The notes: generated by a model not told the origin, from the sequence alone. A stretch of 64,000 nt of DNA from Thermomonas haemolytica (GCF_004346265.1 NZ_SMAP01000001.1:124001-188000); one strand, 5' to 3'; positions 44,187 through 56,522 are shown, counted from the first letter of the stretch. Translations and numbers: made by a program.

Positions 44187-46577
44187 TTACTGGCAGGCCT
44201 CGCAGCTCTCCGGGTTCTCCAGCGAGCAGGCCACGGCCTGGGCCGGGGTGTAGGCGGAGACGGTGGTCTTGGCGATCTTCGTCGCCGGGCGCGAGCGCAG
44301 GTAGTAGGTGGTTTTGAGGCCTCTTTTCCAGGCGTACATGTACATCGACGACAGCGCACCGATGGTCGGGCTTTCCATGAACAGGTTGAGCGAGGCGGAC
44401 TGGTCGATGAAGGCCCCGCGCTCGGCGGCCATGTCGATCAGGCTGCGCATCGGCAGCTCCCAGGCGGTGCGGTAGATTTCGCGCAGGACTTCCGGAATCT
44501 GCGAAAGGTTCTGGATCGACCCTTCGGCCAGCTTGATCGCATCGCGCATCTCCGGCGTCCACAGGCCGAGGCGTTTGAGCTCCTCGACCAGGTAGCGGTT
44601 GACCTGCAGGAAATCGCCGGACAGCGTTTCGCGCTTGAACAGGTTGGACACCTGCGGCTCGATGCATTCGTAGCAGCCGGCGATCGAGGCGATCGTCGCG
44701 GTCGGCGCGATCGCCACCAGCAGCGAGTTGCGCAGGCCGTGCGCCTGGATGCGCTCGCGCAGCGCGCACCAGCGCGCCGGATCATCCGGCTGCACGCCCC
44801 AGGCATCGAACTGCAGCTCGCCGCGCGCGGCGCGGGTGTCGGCAAAGGCCGGATGCGCCCCGAGCTCCTGCGCCAGCGCGCAGGACGTCTCCAGCGCGTG
44901 GTAGTAGATCTCCTCGGCGATCTTGCGCGACAGCGCGCGCGCCGGTTCGCTGTCGAACGGCAGACGCAGGCGGAAGAACACATCCTGCAGCCCCATGCAG
45001 CCCAGCCCCACCGGGCGCCAGCGCAGGTTGCCGCGACGCGCCGGCTCGATCGGGTAGAAGTTGAGGTCGATCACCCGGTCCAGCTGGCGCACGGCCATGC
45101 GCACGGTCTCGGCCAGTTTCTCGAAATCGAATTGCCCGTCCGCATCGAAGTGGCGGGCGAGGTTGATCGAGCCGAGATTGCAGACCGCGGTTTCGGCATC
45201 CGAGGTGACTTCCAGGATTTCCGTGCACAGGTTGGACAGGTGCACCACGTTGCCGGGCAGCGCGGTCTGGTTGCAGGCGCGGTTGCATTTGTCCTTGAAG
45301 GTCATCCAGCCGTTGCCGGTCTCGGCAAGGGTGCGCATCATCCGCGCGTACAGCTTGCGTGCCGGCAGCGTGCGTACGGCTTTCCCTTGCGCTTCGGCCT
45401 GGGTGTAGGCGCGCTCGAAATCCTCGCCGTACAGATCCACCAGCTCCGGCACCTGCGCCGGGTCGAACAGCGACCAGTCCTGGTCGGCCTCGACCCGGCG
45501 CATGAACAGGTCCGGCACCCAGTGGGCGAGATTGAGGTTGTGGGTGCGGCGCATCTCATCGCCGGTGTTGTCGCGCAGTTCCAGGAAATCCTCGATGTCG
45601 GCATGCCAGGTCTCCAGGTACACGCAGGCCGCGCCCTTGCGCTTGCCGCCCTGGTTGACCGCGGCGACCGAGGCATCCAGCGTCTTCAGCCAGGGCACGA
45701 TGCCGTTGCTGAAGCCGTTGGTGGAGCGGATCAGCGCGCCGCGCGCGCGTACCCGCGACCAGCTCACGCCGATGCCGCCGCTGAACTTGGACAGCTGCGC
45801 GATCTGGCCGTAGCGCTGGTAGATCGACTCCAAAGAGTCTTGCGGCGAATCCAGCAGGAAACAGGACGAGAGCTGCTCGTGGCGGGTGCCGGAATTGAAC
45901 AGGGTCGGGCTGGACGGCAGGTACTCCAGGCGCGCCATGCCCTGGTAGAGCGCGATCGCCTCGCCCACGTCCTGGCTCAGCGCGCAGGCGATGCGCATGA
46001 AGAACTGCTGCGGGGTCTCGATCACCTTGCGGGTGTGCGGATGGCGCAGCAGGTAGCGGTCGTACAGGGTGCGCAGGCCGAAGTAGTCGAACTCGCGATC
46101 CAGCTCCGGCGCGATCGCGGCATTGAGCTTGCGCGCATGCGCCTGCACGAAGCCGAGCAGGCGGTCGTTGGCCAGCCCGACCTCATGCGCGCGCTGCACC
46201 GACTGCGAGAACGCATGGATCTCCTGCCCCGCCACTTCCTTGGCGATCACCCCGGCGAGCAGGCGCGCGGCCAGGCGGCCGTATTCGGGCTCCTCGCCGG
46301 TCAGCAGCGCCGCGGTGCGGATCGAGAGTTCGTCCAGCTCGGCGGTGGTGGCACCGTCGTACAGTCCGGAGATGGTGCGGGTGGCCACCCGCATCGGCTC
46401 CACCGCGTGCAGGCCCTCGGCCGCGCGGGTGATCGCGCGCACGATCTTGTTGAGGTCCACCGGCTCGCTGCCGCCATTGCGCTTGGTCACGCGCATGCCG
46501 GTGGCGGTGGGCGGCGGGGTGAGGTCGAAGGCGGGAGCGGCAGGCGCGGCGGCCAGCGCGGCATCGGAAGGCGACAT
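44187..46577 (-). CDS. nrdA: class Ia ribonucleotide reductase, alpha subunit
   Basis: A 796-residue catalytic subunit that reduces ribonucleoside diphosphates. An N-terminal ATP-cone (MRVTKRNGGSEPVDLNKIV onward, residues 28-115) gives overall activity control. Substrate-site Cys lie in QLSSCFLLD and AVCNLGSINL, and the radical Cys and Glu in NLCTEIL. The radical-transfer tyrosines are in the C-terminal SSMYMYAWKRGLKTTYYL block. The redox tail is CEACQ. ATG 46577 has a GGAG site seven bases upstream. A cobalamin riboswitch precedes it in a leader of about 390 bases, which implies repression when B12 is available and a B12-dependent reductase elsewhere. Confidence 0.96.
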   Translation of the reverse strand: MSPSDAALAAAPAAPAFDLTPPPTATGMRVTKRNGGSEPVDLNKIVRAITRAAEGLHAVEPMRVATRTISGLYDGATTAELDELSIRTAALLTGEEPEYGRLAARLLAGVIAKEVAGQEIHAFSQSVQRAHEVGLANDRLLGFVQAHARKLNAAIAPELDREFDYFGLRTLYDRYLLRHPHTRKVIETPQQFFMRIACALSQDVGEAIALYQGMARLEYLPSSPTLFNSGTRHEQLSSCFLLDSPQDSLESIYQRYGQIAQLSKFSGGIGVSWSRVRARGALIRSTNGFSNGIVPWLKTLDASVAAVNQGGKRKGAACVYLETWHADIEDFLELRDNTGDEMRRTHNLNLAHWVPDLFMRRVEADQDWSLFDPAQVPELVDLYGEDFERAYTQAEAQGKAVRTLPARKLYARMMRTLAETGNGWMTFKDKCNRACNQTALPGNVVHLSNLCTEILEVTSDAETAVCNLGSINLARHFDADGQFDFEKLAETVRMAVRQLDRVIDLNFYPIEPARRGNLRWRPVGLGCMGLQDVFFRLRLPFDSEPARALSRKIAEEIYYHALETSCALAQELGAHPAFADTRAARGELQFDAWGVQPDDPARWCALRERIQAHGLRNSLLVAIAPTATIASIAGCYECIEPQVSNLFKRETLSGDFLQVNRYLVEELKRLGLWTPEMRDAIKLAEGSIQNLSQIPEVLREIYRTAWELPMRSLIDMAAERGAFIDQSASLNLFMESPTIGALSSMYMYAWKRGLKTTYYLRSRPATKIAKTTVSAYTPAQAVACSLENPESCEACQ

Positions 46578-46771
46578 CGTGGTTCTCCATGCGTGATGCA
46601 CGGGCCCGGGCCTGTCCCTCGCAGGCGCGGATGGCATCGGAACCACAGGATGGCGGCGCGGTGTCGCAGGGGGTGCGACCGGCGCGCCGACGGCACGCGG
46701 ACTGCCCCTGCTGCACCGGCCATCTCCCCCCGGAGACTCCGCGGCCGGCACCGCGCGGCGTGCTTCGCGCG

Positions 46772-46949
46772 GCTGTCGGCAGGTCTTCGGGCTCGTGGAT
46801 GTGGCCGGATGCCTCCGGCCGCCTCGGTCGCCGCTTCCCAGGACCACCGTCCCAGTGCGAATCGCGACCTCGTCTCCACCTACCGCTGCGGGGCAGCGCC
46901 GGATTGGGTGCACAGACACCTGGACCGGCTTCCCTTTTCATCCGACAGC
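46772..46949 (-). ncRNA. cobalamin (adenosylcobalamin-type) riboswitch upstream of nrdA
   Basis: On the minus strand the leader reads GATGAAAAGGGAAGCCGGT, then CCGGCGCTGCCCCGCAGCGG (B12 box region), GGTGGAGACGA, CACTGGGACGGTGGTCCTGGG, GGAAGCGGCGACCGAGG and finally AGCCCGAAGACCTGCCGACAGC-type sequence at 46793-46772, all in the order of the cobalamin aptamer. The closing P1 helix is GCTGTCGG (46949-46942) with CCGACAGC (46779-46772). About 194 bases separate the aptamer from the nrdA start; the expression platform is not obvious and no U-rich terminator is present. Confidence 0.92.
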
Positions 46950-46963
46950 TTGTGGCTGTCGGA
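46941..46963 (-). promoter_or_regulatory. hairpin competing with riboswitch P1
   Basis: Just 5' of the aptamer, a 9-bp stem TCCGACAGC/GCTGTCGGA can form. Its 3' arm is the same GCTGTCGG that forms the 5' strand of P1, and its 5' arm repeats the 8-base CCGACAGC found at the aptamer's 3' end. The two helices are mutually exclusive. Confidence 0.6.
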
Positions 46964-46975
46964 ACCGACGACCCC

Positions 46976-47005
46976 AAGATACTGGGGTGATCGCGTGAAC
47001 GTCAA
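46976..47005 (-). promoter_or_regulatory. predicted sigma-70 promoter of nrdAB
   Basis: TTGACG (47005-47000), an 18-base spacer and TATCTT (46981-46976) precede the riboswitch. The predicted start near 46969 gives a leader of about 390 bases. The -35 overlaps the last codons of the upstream gene. Confidence 0.6.
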
Positions 47006-47712
47006 TCCTGGATCGGCGCTGCCATTGCAGGCGCGTAGCGCCAGCCAGCGGCCACTCCCATGCCCGGGCCGGCGCCCTCCAGCGTCCAGCACACTCCGGG
47101 CGCGGCGGCCAACGCCAGCGCGCCGTCGCCGCAGGACCAGCTCCAGGCCTCGGCATCCGCAGCCTGCGCCGGATGCGCGCAGACGGTGCGCGCGGCGCGT
47201 GCGCCCAGCCCCGCACCGCTGCGCTTGGCCTGCGCTTCCTTGAGCGCCCACAGCCGATGGAACACGGCCGCACGCGCAGCCTCGTCGGGCGCGGCCTGCA
47301 CGCGCCGGCATTCTTCCGGCGCGAACGCGAACCGCGCCAGCGCCTCCCAGTCGCGGGCGCGCCGGGGCAACTCGAGGTCGATCCCCACCGGCACCTCCGC
47401 CAGCACCAGCGCCAGCCAGTCGCCGCTATGGCTCAGGGACAGATGCAGCGGCAGCGCCTCGCCGGCAAGGCACAGCCGCGGCCGGCCCTGCGCATCCGTC
47501 GCCCATTCGATCCGGTCGGGCGCCAGCCCCAGCCACTGCCCGGCCTGCCTGCGCGCCTGCCAGTGCCCGGCCAGGAAGCTGGCACGTCGCGCCGGGGCGG
47601 TGATCGCCTGCAGGCGCCGCTGCTCGGCATCGGTGAGCCAGCCCAGGCCCTGCGCATCGGCCTCGGCGGCCGCGTCCACGACCGCGAGCAGCCCGATCCG
47701 CGCCTCCGGCAT
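47002..47712 (-). CDS. 4'-phosphopantetheinyl transferase (Sfp type)
   Basis: A 236-residue enzyme that transfers the phosphopantetheine arm of CoA to carrier proteins. The ACPS core has HLSLSHSGDWLALVLAE (near residues 90-106), VGIDLELPRRARDW with the metal-binding Asp, and WALKEAQAKRSGAGL with Glu and Lys. The two-domain length is that of the Sfp/EntD type, so targets may be secondary-metabolite, siderophore or xanthomonadin-like carrier proteins as well as fatty-acid ACP. It lies between clpA (6 bp upstream) and the nrdA promoter and may be cotranscribed with clpA. Confidence 0.9.
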   Translation of the reverse strand: MPEARIGLLAVVDAAAEADAQGLGWLTDAEQRRLQAITAPARRASFLAGHWQARRQAGQWLGLAPDRIEWATDAQGRPRLCLAGEALPLHLSLSHSGDWLALVLAEVPVGIDLELPRRARDWEALARFAFAPEECRRVQAAPDEAARAAVFHRLWALKEAQAKRSGAGLGARAARTVCAHPAQAADAEAWSWSCGDGALALAAAPGVCWTLEGAGPGMGVAAGWRYAPAMAAPIQD

Positions 47713-47718
47713 CCGGGT

Positions 47719-49998
<2,280 letters not shown>

Positions 49999-50070
49999 GG
50001 GGGCGGCTCTTGGGGGAAGCGTGCCTCCTATGTAAGGCGCATTCCCCGCCGGCACAAGCCCCCGGGCGGG

Positions 50071-50403
50071 CTAGCTGCGTTCCATCGTGCACAACAGCGG
50101 ATGCTGGTTCAGGCGGGCGTATTCGTTGACCTGGGCCACCTTGGATTCGGCGATCTCGCGGGTGTACACCCCGCACACGCCGCGTCCGCGGGTATGCACG
50201 TGCAACATCACCTGGGTGGCCCTTTCCAGGTCGAGGGCGAAGAACTGCATCAGCACATCCACCACGAAGTCCATCGGGGTGTAGTCGTCGTTCAGCAACA
50301 GGACGGTGTATAGCGGCGGCCGGGTCACCTCCGGGCGCGCCGGCGCCACCGCCACCCCGTGGTCGGGCTGCTGGTGCTGCGGCTTGTCGGGCTGGGTCGG
50401 CAT
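50071..50403 (-). CDS. clpS: ClpS, N-end-rule adaptor for ClpA
   Basis: A 110-residue adaptor that delivers N-degron substrates to ClpA. After a Gln/Pro-rich flexible N-terminus the conserved fold has [20 protein letters not shown] (residues 32-51) with the substrate-binding Asn-Asp, [20 protein letters not shown] with the conserved HxHxxG-like segment, and [13 protein letters not shown]. The start is ATG 50403 rather than TTG 50409, because a perfect TATAAT ends six bases before it. The transcript is probably leaderless. Operon with clpA follows. Confidence 0.95.
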   Translation of the reverse strand: MPTQPDKPQHQQPDHGVAVAPARPEVTRPPLYTVLLLNDDYTPMDFVVDVLMQFFALDLERATQVMLHVHTRGRGVCGVYTREIAESKVAQVNEYARLNQHPLLCTMERS

Positions 50404-50409
50404 GGGCAA

Positions 50410-50415
50410 ATTATA
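50410..50415 (-). promoter_or_regulatory. -10 box (TATAAT) of clpS
   Basis: A perfect TATAAT on the minus strand, six bases (TTGCCC) before the clpS ATG. Transcription would start at or within a base of the start codon. Confidence 0.65.
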
Positions 50416-50484
50416 CGGGCGCCCTTCCTGCCGGTGGCGCCCCCCCTCTTCTGGCAGACCTCGAATACCACTTCCGGAGATCCC

Positions 50485-50952
50485 ATGCGTCTGCCTTGCC
50501 TCTTCCTTGCCTGCCTGTTACCCCTCGCCGCCCTCCCCGCCCACGCCAGCGATGCGTCGGTCAAAGCCAGGCTGGAGGCCCGCGGGATCAAGTACGAAAT
50601 CGACGGCGACGGCGATTACAAGATCCTGGTTTCCTATAAATCAGAGAATCGCACCCAACTGGTGTTCGTCTCGGGCACCACCGAATCGGTGAGGGGCCTG
50701 CGCGTGCGCGAAGTGTTCTCGCCGGCAGGCCGGGTAGCAGACGACGGGGTAGCCAAGCAGGCGCTCGCACTCCTCGAGGAAAGCCGGACCCAGAAAATCG
50801 GCGCATGGGAAGTTTTGGACGACACCCTTTATTTCGTGATCAAACTGCCGGACAGCGTCGACGCAGCCCAGCTGGAAGCCGCCATCGAGGTTGCCGCGGA
50901 AAGTGCGGACAACAAGGAAATCGAACTGTCCGGGAACAAGGACGCACTCTGA
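50485..50952 (+). CDS. small periplasmic protein, possible YbjN-like fold
   Basis: A 155-residue secreted protein with signal [20 protein letters not shown] (cleaved near AHA-S). The mature part begins [20 protein letters not shown], then has alternating strands and helices ([52 protein letters not shown]) rather like YbjN or type III chaperone folds. No catalytic motif. ATG 50485 has a GGAG site. Its stop overlaps the NUDIX start (TGATG), so it leads the NUDIX-mnmA-hflD operon. Function unknown. Confidence 0.72.
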   Translation: MRLPCLFLACLLPLAALPAHASDASVKARLEARGIKYEIDGDGDYKILVSYKSENRTQLVFVSGTTESVRGLRVREVFSPAGRVADDGVAKQALALLEESRTQKIGAWEVLDDTLYFVIKLPDSVDAAQLEAAIEVAAESADNKEIELSGNKDAL

Positions 50953-51416
50953 TGAGCTATCGCGAGGGGCGCTTCTGGCAGCCGGACGTGACCGTGGCCA
51001 CGGTCGTGGTCCGGGACGGACGCCTGCTCTGCGTCGAAGAGCGCGTGGCTGGCCGGCTGGTGCTCAACCAGCCGGCCGGTCACCTGGAACCCGACGAAAG
51101 CCTGATCGACGCCGCCCTGCGCGAAACCCGCGAAGAGACCGGCTGGAACGTCCGCATCACCCACCTGGTTGGCACCTACCAGTGGAGGGCACCGGAAACG
51201 CAGCGGCACTACCTGCGGTTCGCCTTCGCGGCCGAGCCGCTGGACGAAATCGCGGGTGCCCCCCTCGACGAAGGCATCGTGCGCGCCCTGTGGCTCACCC
51301 CCACCCAGCTGCAGGCGGAGGCCGCGCGCCACCGCAGCCCGCTGGTCTGGCGCACGGTCGCCGACTACCTCGGCGGCAGCCGCCACCCGCTGGCGCTGGC
51401 CCGGCACATCGCATGA
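50952..51416 (+). CDS. nudJ: NUDIX hydrolase, NudJ-like
   Basis: A 154-residue NUDIX phosphatase. The box is [20 protein letters not shown] followed by TGW (near residues 43-65), with the family start [20 protein letters not shown] and [10 protein letters not shown]. NudJ of Escherichia coli hydrolyses HMP-PP (thiamine precursor) and other nucleoside triphosphates. The conserved order NUDIX-mnmA-hflD supports NudJ. ATG 50952 overlaps the upstream stop and its own stop overlaps mnmA by ATGA. Exact substrates in this organism are unknown. Confidence 0.9.
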   Translation: MSYREGRFWQPDVTVATVVVRDGRLLCVEERVAGRLVLNQPAGHLEPDESLIDAALRETREETGWNVRITHLVGTYQWRAPETQRHYLRFAFAAEPLDEIAGAPLDEGIVRALWLTPTQLQAEAARHRSPLVWRTVADYLGGSRHPLALARHIA

Positions 51417-52522
51417 GCCCTGCCACGCGCATCGTCGTCGGGGTCTCCGGCGGCGTGGATTCGTCGGTCGCCGCCCTGCTGCTGCGCGATGCCGGCCACG
51501 CGGTGACCGGGCTGTTCATGCAGAACTGGGCCGACGATGGCGCGGGCGAATGCCGGGCCGAGGACGACCGCCGCGACGCGGTGGCGGTCTGCGGCGCGCT
51601 GGGCATCCCGATCCGCTTCCGCGATTTCTCGAAGGAATACTGGGACGGCGTATTCCGGCATTTCCTCGCGGAATACGCGGCCGGCCGCACGCCGAACCCG
51701 GACGTGCTGTGCAACCGCGAGATCAAGTTCAAGCACTTCCTCGACGCCGCGCGCGAACTCGGCGCCGAGGCCATCGCCACCGGCCACTACGCGCGCGTCG
51801 ATGCCCAGGGCGGGACGTTCCGGCTGCTGCGGGCGGTCGATCGCAGCAAAGACCAGAGCTATTTCCTGCACCAGCTGGGGCAGGCGCAGCTGGCCGCCAC
51901 CCGCTTCCCGCTGGGCGAGCTGCGCAAGCAGGAGGTGCGCGCGATCGCCGCCGCCCACGGCCTGCGCACCGCGGGCAAGAAGGACTCCACCGGCATCTGC
52001 TTCATCGGCGAGCGCGATTTCCGCCGCTTCCTGGCGCAGTACCTGCCGGCCCGGGAAGGCGAGATGCGCACCCCCGACGGCGTCCGCATCGGCACCCATC
52101 CCGGGGTGTTCTATTTCACCCTCGGCCAGCGCGAAGGCCTGAACATCGGCGGCGTGCGCGGGCGCCCGCAGGCGCCGTGGTTCGTGGTGGCCAAGGACGT
52201 GGCGCGCAACCTGCTGTACGTCGACCAGGGCCACGACAGTCAGTGGCTGCTGTCGCACGCCCTGCGCAGCGAGCCGGCGCACTGGGTGGCAGGCGCGCCC
52301 CCGGCGACGCGCTTCTCCTGCACCGCGCAGACCCGTTACCGCCAGCCGGACCAGCCCTGCGTGGTCGAGGTCCACGACGACGGCAGCCTGTCGGTGCGCT
52401 TCGAGCGCCCACAGCGCGCGGTCACGCCCGGCCAATCGGTGGTGCTCTACGATGGCGAGGCGTGCCTGGGCGGCGCCGTGATCGCCGCCACCGACGCCCC
52501 CGTTCCCGAATCGAAGCCGTGA
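51413..52522 (+). CDS. mnmA: tRNA-uridine 2-sulfurtransferase MnmA
   Basis: A 369-residue enzyme that thiolates U34 of tRNA-Lys, -Glu and -Gln. The PP-loop is [17 protein letters not shown] (residues 7-23). The catalytic Cys lies in [16 protein letters not shown] (near 102) and the partner Cys in [18 protein letters not shown] (near 200). [21 protein letters not shown] and the C-terminal barrel are all family-typical. It overlaps the NUDIX gene by 4 bp and precedes hflD by 7 bp, the conserved gammaproteobacterial arrangement. Confidence 0.97.
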   Translation: MSPATRIVVGVSGGVDSSVAALLLRDAGHAVTGLFMQNWADDGAGECRAEDDRRDAVAVCGALGIPIRFRDFSKEYWDGVFRHFLAEYAAGRTPNPDVLCNREIKFKHFLDAARELGAEAIATGHYARVDAQGGTFRLLRAVDRSKDQSYFLHQLGQAQLAATRFPLGELRKQEVRAIAAAHGLRTAGKKDSTGICFIGERDFRRFLAQYLPAREGEMRTPDGVRIGTHPGVFYFTLGQREGLNIGGVRGRPQAPWFVVAKDVARNLLYVDQGHDSQWLLSHALRSEPAHWVAGAPPATRFSCTAQTRYRQPDQPCVVEVHDDGSLSVRFERPQRAVTPGQSVVLYDGEACLGGAVIAATDAPVPESKP

Positions 52523-52529
52523 AGACCGC

Positions 52530-53141
52530 ATGACCCATCCCTACCAAGACCGCGTGCTGGCCCTGGCCGGGCTGCTGCAGGCGCTGGCGCAGGTGCGCCG
52601 GATCGCCGACACCGGCCAATCCGATCAGGTGCAGGTGCAGACTGCGCTGGAAAGCGTGTTCCGGATCGACGCCCGCGATACCGAAAGCGTGTTCGGCAGC
52701 GCGCGCGAGTTGCGCATCGGCCTGCGCCAGCTGCGCGACTACCTCGCCAACGGCAGCAAGGACGAAGCGCTAGGCAAGCTGGCGCTAGCCGTGCTGCAGC
52801 TGGAGCGCCGCTTCATCCGCAACGCCGCGCTGGCGAACAAGGTGCAGGCCGGGCTGCGCCGGATCGCGCCGCGCGCGGATGACATCGGCAGCGCGCATCC
52901 GGACGTGATCGCCGACCTCGCCCGCCTCTACGCCGACACCCTCAGCACCCTGCGCCCGCGGGTGATGGTGCAGGGCAACCCGCACTACCTCGGCCAGGCC
53001 GGGGTAGTGGCCGAGATCCGCGCCCTGCTGCTGGCCGCCCTGCGCGCCGCCGTGCTGTGGCGCCAGCTCGGCGGAAGCCTGTGGGATTTCGTGTTCGCCC
53101 GCCGCCAGATGGCGGCCGCGCTGGATGCGCTGCTCGGCTGA
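52530..53141 (+). CDS. hflD: high-frequency lysogenization protein HflD homologue
   Basis: A 203-residue helical protein. HflD of Escherichia coli is a membrane-associated protein that binds the lambda CII activator. The assignment is from the conserved mnmA-hflD order and motifs [68 protein letters not shown] and the C-terminal LWRQLGG. No separate catalytic site. It ends the operon; a strong terminator follows 68 bp later. Confidence 0.92.
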   Translation: MTHPYQDRVLALAGLLQALAQVRRIADTGQSDQVQVQTALESVFRIDARDTESVFGSARELRIGLRQLRDYLANGSKDEALGKLALAVLQLERRFIRNAALANKVQAGLRRIAPRADDIGSAHPDVIADLARLYADTLSTLRPRVMVQGNPHYLGQAGVVAEIRALLLAALRAAVLWRQLGGSLWDFVFARRQMAAALDALLG

Positions 53142-53209
53142 CCGCTCGCATCACCGCCGGTTCCACGCTGGCGCAGACGACAGCCCACTGACGCCGAATT
53201 GCCAAACGG

Positions 53210-53237
53210 AAACGCCCGGCATCGCTGCCGGGCGTTT
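53210..53237. terminator. bidirectional terminator between hflD and acnB
   Basis: A perfect 12-bp inverted repeat AAACGCCCGGCA/TGCCGGGCGTTT with a TCGC loop sits between convergent genes. Both ends carry A or T tracts, so it can serve either strand. Confidence 0.9.
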
Positions 53238-53263
53238 CGTCGTGCGGGATCGATGGAAGGCGA

Positions 53264-55855
53264 TCAGGCCGCGACCGAATCCGCCACCTGTCGGTACTCC
53301 TCGATCTGGTCGAAGTTCATGTAGCGGTAGATGGCATCTCCATTGGCGTTGATGACGCCGATGTCCGCCATGTACTCCTCGCGGGTCGGGATGCGGCCCA
53401 GGCGCGCGCAGATCGCCGCCAGTTCCGCCGAGCCCAGGTACACGTTGGTGTTGCGGCCGAGGCGGTTGGGGAAGTTGCGGGTCGAGGTGGACATCGCGGT
53501 GCTGCCCTCGCGGATCTGCGCCTGGTTGCCCATGCACAGCGAGCAGCCCGGCATCTCCATGCGCGCGCCGGCGGTGCCGAACGTGCCGTAGTGGCCCTCG
53601 TTGGTCAGCTCGGCGGCGTCCATCTTGGTGGGCGGCGCGATCCACAGCCGGGTCGGGATGTCGCGCTTGCCTTCCAGCAGCTTGGCCGCGGCACGGAAGT
53701 GGCCGATGTTGGTCATGCACGAGCCAATGAACACCTCGTCGATCTTGGCGCCGGCCACATCGGACAGGGTCTTGGCATCGTCCGGGTCGTTCGGGCAGCA
53801 CACGATCGGCTCGACGATCTCGTCCATGTCGATCTCGATCACCGCCGCGTACTCGGCGTCGGCATCCGGCTCCAGCAGCTGCGGGTTGGCCAGCCACGCC
53901 TCCATCTTGGCGATGCGGCGCTGCAGGGTGCGGGCGTCCTGGTAGCCCTCGGCGATCATCCACTTCAGGAGGGTGATGTTGCTGGTGAGGTATTCGATGA
54001 TCGGGGCCTTGTCCAGGCGCACGGTGCAGGCGGCGGCGGAGCGCTCGGCGGAGGCGTCGGCCAGCTCGAACGCCTGCTCCACCTTCAGGTTCGGCAGGCC
54101 TTCGATCTCGAGGATGCGGCCGGAGAAGATGTTCTTCTTGCCCTGCTTGGCGACCGTCAGCAGGCCCTGCTTGATCGCGTACAGCGGGATCGCGTGCACC
54201 AGGTCACGCAGGGTGACGCCCGGTTGCAGCTTGCCCTTGAAGCGCACCAGCACGGATTCCGGCATGTCCAGCGGCATCACGCCGGTGGCCGCGGCGAACG
54301 CGACCAGGCCGGAGCCGGCCGGGAACGAGATGCCGATCGGGAAGCGGGTGTGCGAGTCGCCGCCGGTGCCCACGGTGTCGGGCAGCAGCATGCGGTTGAG
54401 CCAGCTGTGGATGATGCCGTCGCCCGGGCGCAGCGAGACGCCGCCGCGGGTGGAGATGAACTCCGGCAGGGTGTGGTGGGTCTTCACGTCCACCGGCTTC
54501 GGGTAGGCGGCGGTGTGGCAGAAGCTCTGCATCACCAGGTCCGCGCTGAAGCCCAGGCAGGCCAGGTCCTTCAGCTCGTCGCGGGTCATCGGGCCGGTGG
54601 TGTCCTGGCTGCCCACCGAGGTCATCTTCGGCTCGCAGTAGGTGCCCGGGCGCATGCCCTTGCCTTCCGGCAGGCCGCAGGCGCGGCCGACCAGCTTCTG
54701 GGCCAGGGTGAAGCCCTTGCCGGTGTCTGGCGGGGTCACCGGCAGGCGGAACAAGTCGGTGGCCGGCAGGCCCAGCGCCTCGCGCGCCTTGCCGGTCAGG
54801 CCGCGGCCGATGATCAGCGGGATGCGGCCACCGGCGCGCACCTCGTCGAACAGCACCTCGGACTTCAGCGCGAACTCGGCGATCACCTCGCCGTTCTTCA
54901 GTGCCTTGCCCTCGTACGGGCGCAGTTCGATGACATCGCCGTGCTCCATCTTCGACACGTCGAGCTCGATCGGCAGCGCGCCCGCGTCTTCCATGGTGTT
55001 GTAGAAGATCGGCGCGATCTTGCCGCCCAGGCACACGCCGCCGGCGCGCTTGTTGGGGATGTAGGGGATGTCGTCGCCGGTCCACCACAGCACGCTGTTG
55101 GTGGCCGACTTGCGGCTGGAGCCGGTGCCCACCACGTCGCCGACGTAGGCGACCAGGTGGCCCTTCTCCTTCAGCTTCAGGATCTCGCCGATCGGGCCGC
55201 GCTTGCCGTCTTCCTCCGGCACGAACGGCGCGTCCGGGCGCTTGTTCTTCAGCATCGCCAGCGCGTGCAGCGGGATGTCCGGCCGGGTGGTGGCGTCCGG
55301 CGCCGGCGACAGGTCGTCGGTATTGGTCTCGCCCGGCACCTTGAACACGGTGATGGTCAGCGAGGCCGGCACCTCCGGCTTGCTGGTGAACCACTCGGCA
55401 TTCGCCCAGCTTTCCAGCACGGCGCGGGCGTTGGCGTTGCCGGCCTTGGCCTTTTCCTCCACGTCGTGGAACGCATCGAACACCAGCAGGGTGTGCTTGA
55501 GCGCGTCGGCGGCCACCGCGCCGACCTCGGCGTCGTCCAGCAGCTGCACCAGCGGCGCCACGTTGTAGCCGCCGAGCATGGTGCCCAGCAGTTCGGTGGC
55601 GCGGGCGCGGCTGATCAGCGGGTTCTTCTCGCTGCCGAAGGCCAGCGCGGCCAGATAGCTGGCCTTGACCTTGGCGGCGTCGTCCACGCCGGCCGGCACG
55701 CGGTTCACCAGCAGGTCGAGCAGGAAGGCCTCCTCGCCGGCCGGCGGTGCCTTCAGCAGCTCGATCAGGTCGGCGGTCTGCTGCGCGTTCAGCGGCAGCG
55801 GCGGGATGCCGAGGGCGGCGCGCTCGGCCTGGTGCTTGCGATAGGCGTCCAGCAT
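53264..55855 (-). CDS. acnB: aconitate hydratase B
   Basis: The main TCA-cycle aconitase, also able to cleave 2-methylcitrate-derived substrates. It has 863 residues with the HEAT-like N-terminal domain ([20 protein letters not shown]) and swapped swivel domain diagnostic of AcnB. Fe-S cluster Cys are in [13 protein letters not shown] and [26 protein letters not shown] is the swivel motif, and [20 protein letters not shown] is the conserved active-site block. ATG 55855 gives the canonical start; the open frame runs upstream through vapC and vapB. A VapBC cassette lies 38 bp upstream on the same strand. Confidence 0.97.
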   Translation of the reverse strand: MLDAYRKHQAERAALGIPPLPLNAQQTADLIELLKAPPAGEEAFLLDLLVNRVPAGVDDAAKVKASYLAALAFGSEKNPLISRARATELLGTMLGGYNVAPLVQLLDDAEVGAVAADALKHTLLVFDAFHDVEEKAKAGNANARAVLESWANAEWFTSKPEVPASLTITVFKVPGETNTDDLSPAPDATTRPDIPLHALAMLKNKRPDAPFVPEEDGKRGPIGEILKLKEKGHLVAYVGDVVGTGSSRKSATNSVLWWTGDDIPYIPNKRAGGVCLGGKIAPIFYNTMEDAGALPIELDVSKMEHGDVIELRPYEGKALKNGEVIAEFALKSEVLFDEVRAGGRIPLIIGRGLTGKAREALGLPATDLFRLPVTPPDTGKGFTLAQKLVGRACGLPEGKGMRPGTYCEPKMTSVGSQDTTGPMTRDELKDLACLGFSADLVMQSFCHTAAYPKPVDVKTHHTLPEFISTRGGVSLRPGDGIIHSWLNRMLLPDTVGTGGDSHTRFPIGISFPAGSGLVAFAAATGVMPLDMPESVLVRFKGKLQPGVTLRDLVHAIPLYAIKQGLLTVAKQGKKNIFSGRILEIEGLPNLKVEQAFELADASAERSAAACTVRLDKAPIIEYLTSNITLLKWMIAEGYQDARTLQRRIAKMEAWLANPQLLEPDADAEYAAVIEIDMDEIVEPIVCCPNDPDDAKTLSDVAGAKIDEVFIGSCMTNIGHFRAAAKLLEGKRDIPTRLWIAPPTKMDAAELTNEGHYGTFGTAGARMEMPGCSLCMGNQAQIREGSTAMSTSTRNFPNRLGRNTNVYLGSAELAAICARLGRIPTREEYMADIGVINANGDAIYRYMNFDQIEEYRQVADSVAA

Positions 55856-55893
55856 GGGGAATGTCCTTGGGTGCGGGGTGGGGGGATGGGCCT

Positions 55894-56292
55894 TTAGTCC
55901 TTGGGAACGATCAGCTTCAGGCCCTTGAAGTAATCGCGGTGGAATCCGGCATCGAAGGTGATCAGCGCATCGCACTGCAGCAGGGCGTGCGCGCCGACCA
56001 GGAACTCGTGCAGTGCCCGCGGCGGCTCGCCGCGCTGGCGCTGGCGGCGCTGCATCTCGCCGGCGCGCAGCGCCGACTTGGCCTCGACCGGGCTGAAATG
56101 GATGCCCATTTCCTCCAGCGCGGCCAGCGCCTCGGCGCCGTTGCGCAGGCTGGCCGACAGCTGCGCCAGCGCGGCATCGCAGACCACCACCCGGCCGTTG
56201 CCCAGCGCCTGGCGCAAGGTGGCCTCCACGGCGTCGGCGTGCGTGCCGTCGGCCAGCAGCTCGGCCAGCACCGGGGCATCGACCGCGATCAC
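55894..56292 (-). CDS. vapC: VapC-type PIN-domain toxin
   Basis: A 132-residue PIN-domain ribonuclease of a type II toxin-antitoxin pair. Acidic active-site residues appear in [16 protein letters not shown] (Asp near residue 5), [31 protein letters not shown] and [11 protein letters not shown]. Such toxins cleave tRNA or rRNA when the antitoxin is degraded. The start overlaps the vapB stop by 4 bp. The stop lies 38 bp before acnB, so toxin transcripts may read into the aconitase gene. Confidence 0.88.
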   Translation of the reverse strand: MIAVDAPVLAELLADGTHADAVEATLRQALGNGRVVVCDAALAQLSASLRNGAEALAALEEMGIHFSPVEAKSALRAGEMQRRQRQRGEPPRALHEFLVGAHALLQCDALITFDAGFHRDYFKGLKLIVPKD

Positions 56293-56492
56293 GCGCCCTT
56301 GCCCTTGGCGGCCGGCGCATCCAGCGCGAACTTGCCGCGCACCCGCGAAATGGCGTCGTCCACGTGCTTGCTGAGCACGATGCGGCCGCCATCCAGCTCT
56401 ACCTTCAGCACGCTGCCCTTGGTCAGGCCCAGCGCGTCGCGCACGGGCTTGGGCAGGGTGATCTGGCCGCGTTCGGCGACGGTGGCTTCCAC
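56289..56492 (-). CDS. vapB: VapB-type AbrB/MazE-like antitoxin
   Basis: A 67-residue swapped-hairpin AbrB DNA-binding antitoxin ([37 protein letters not shown]), with an unstructured C-terminal tail that would wrap VapC ([17 protein letters not shown]). The start is GTG 56492, chosen because GGAG lies seven bases upstream. It overlaps vapC by ATGA. An AT-rich promoter with direct repeats precedes it, as expected for autoregulation by the TA complex. Confidence 0.88.
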   Translation of the reverse strand: MEATVAERGQITLPKPVRDALGLTKGSVLKVELDGGRIVLSKHVDDAISRVRGKFALDAPAAKGKGA

Positions 56493-56522
56493 GGGCGGGC
56501 TCCGGCTCTATGGTAGGCCGAA

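Noticed and set aside
46578-46771. A small protein gene in the nrdA leader
   Set aside because: Open frames there are antisense or lack ribosome sites; the segment is better explained as the riboswitch expression platform and leader.
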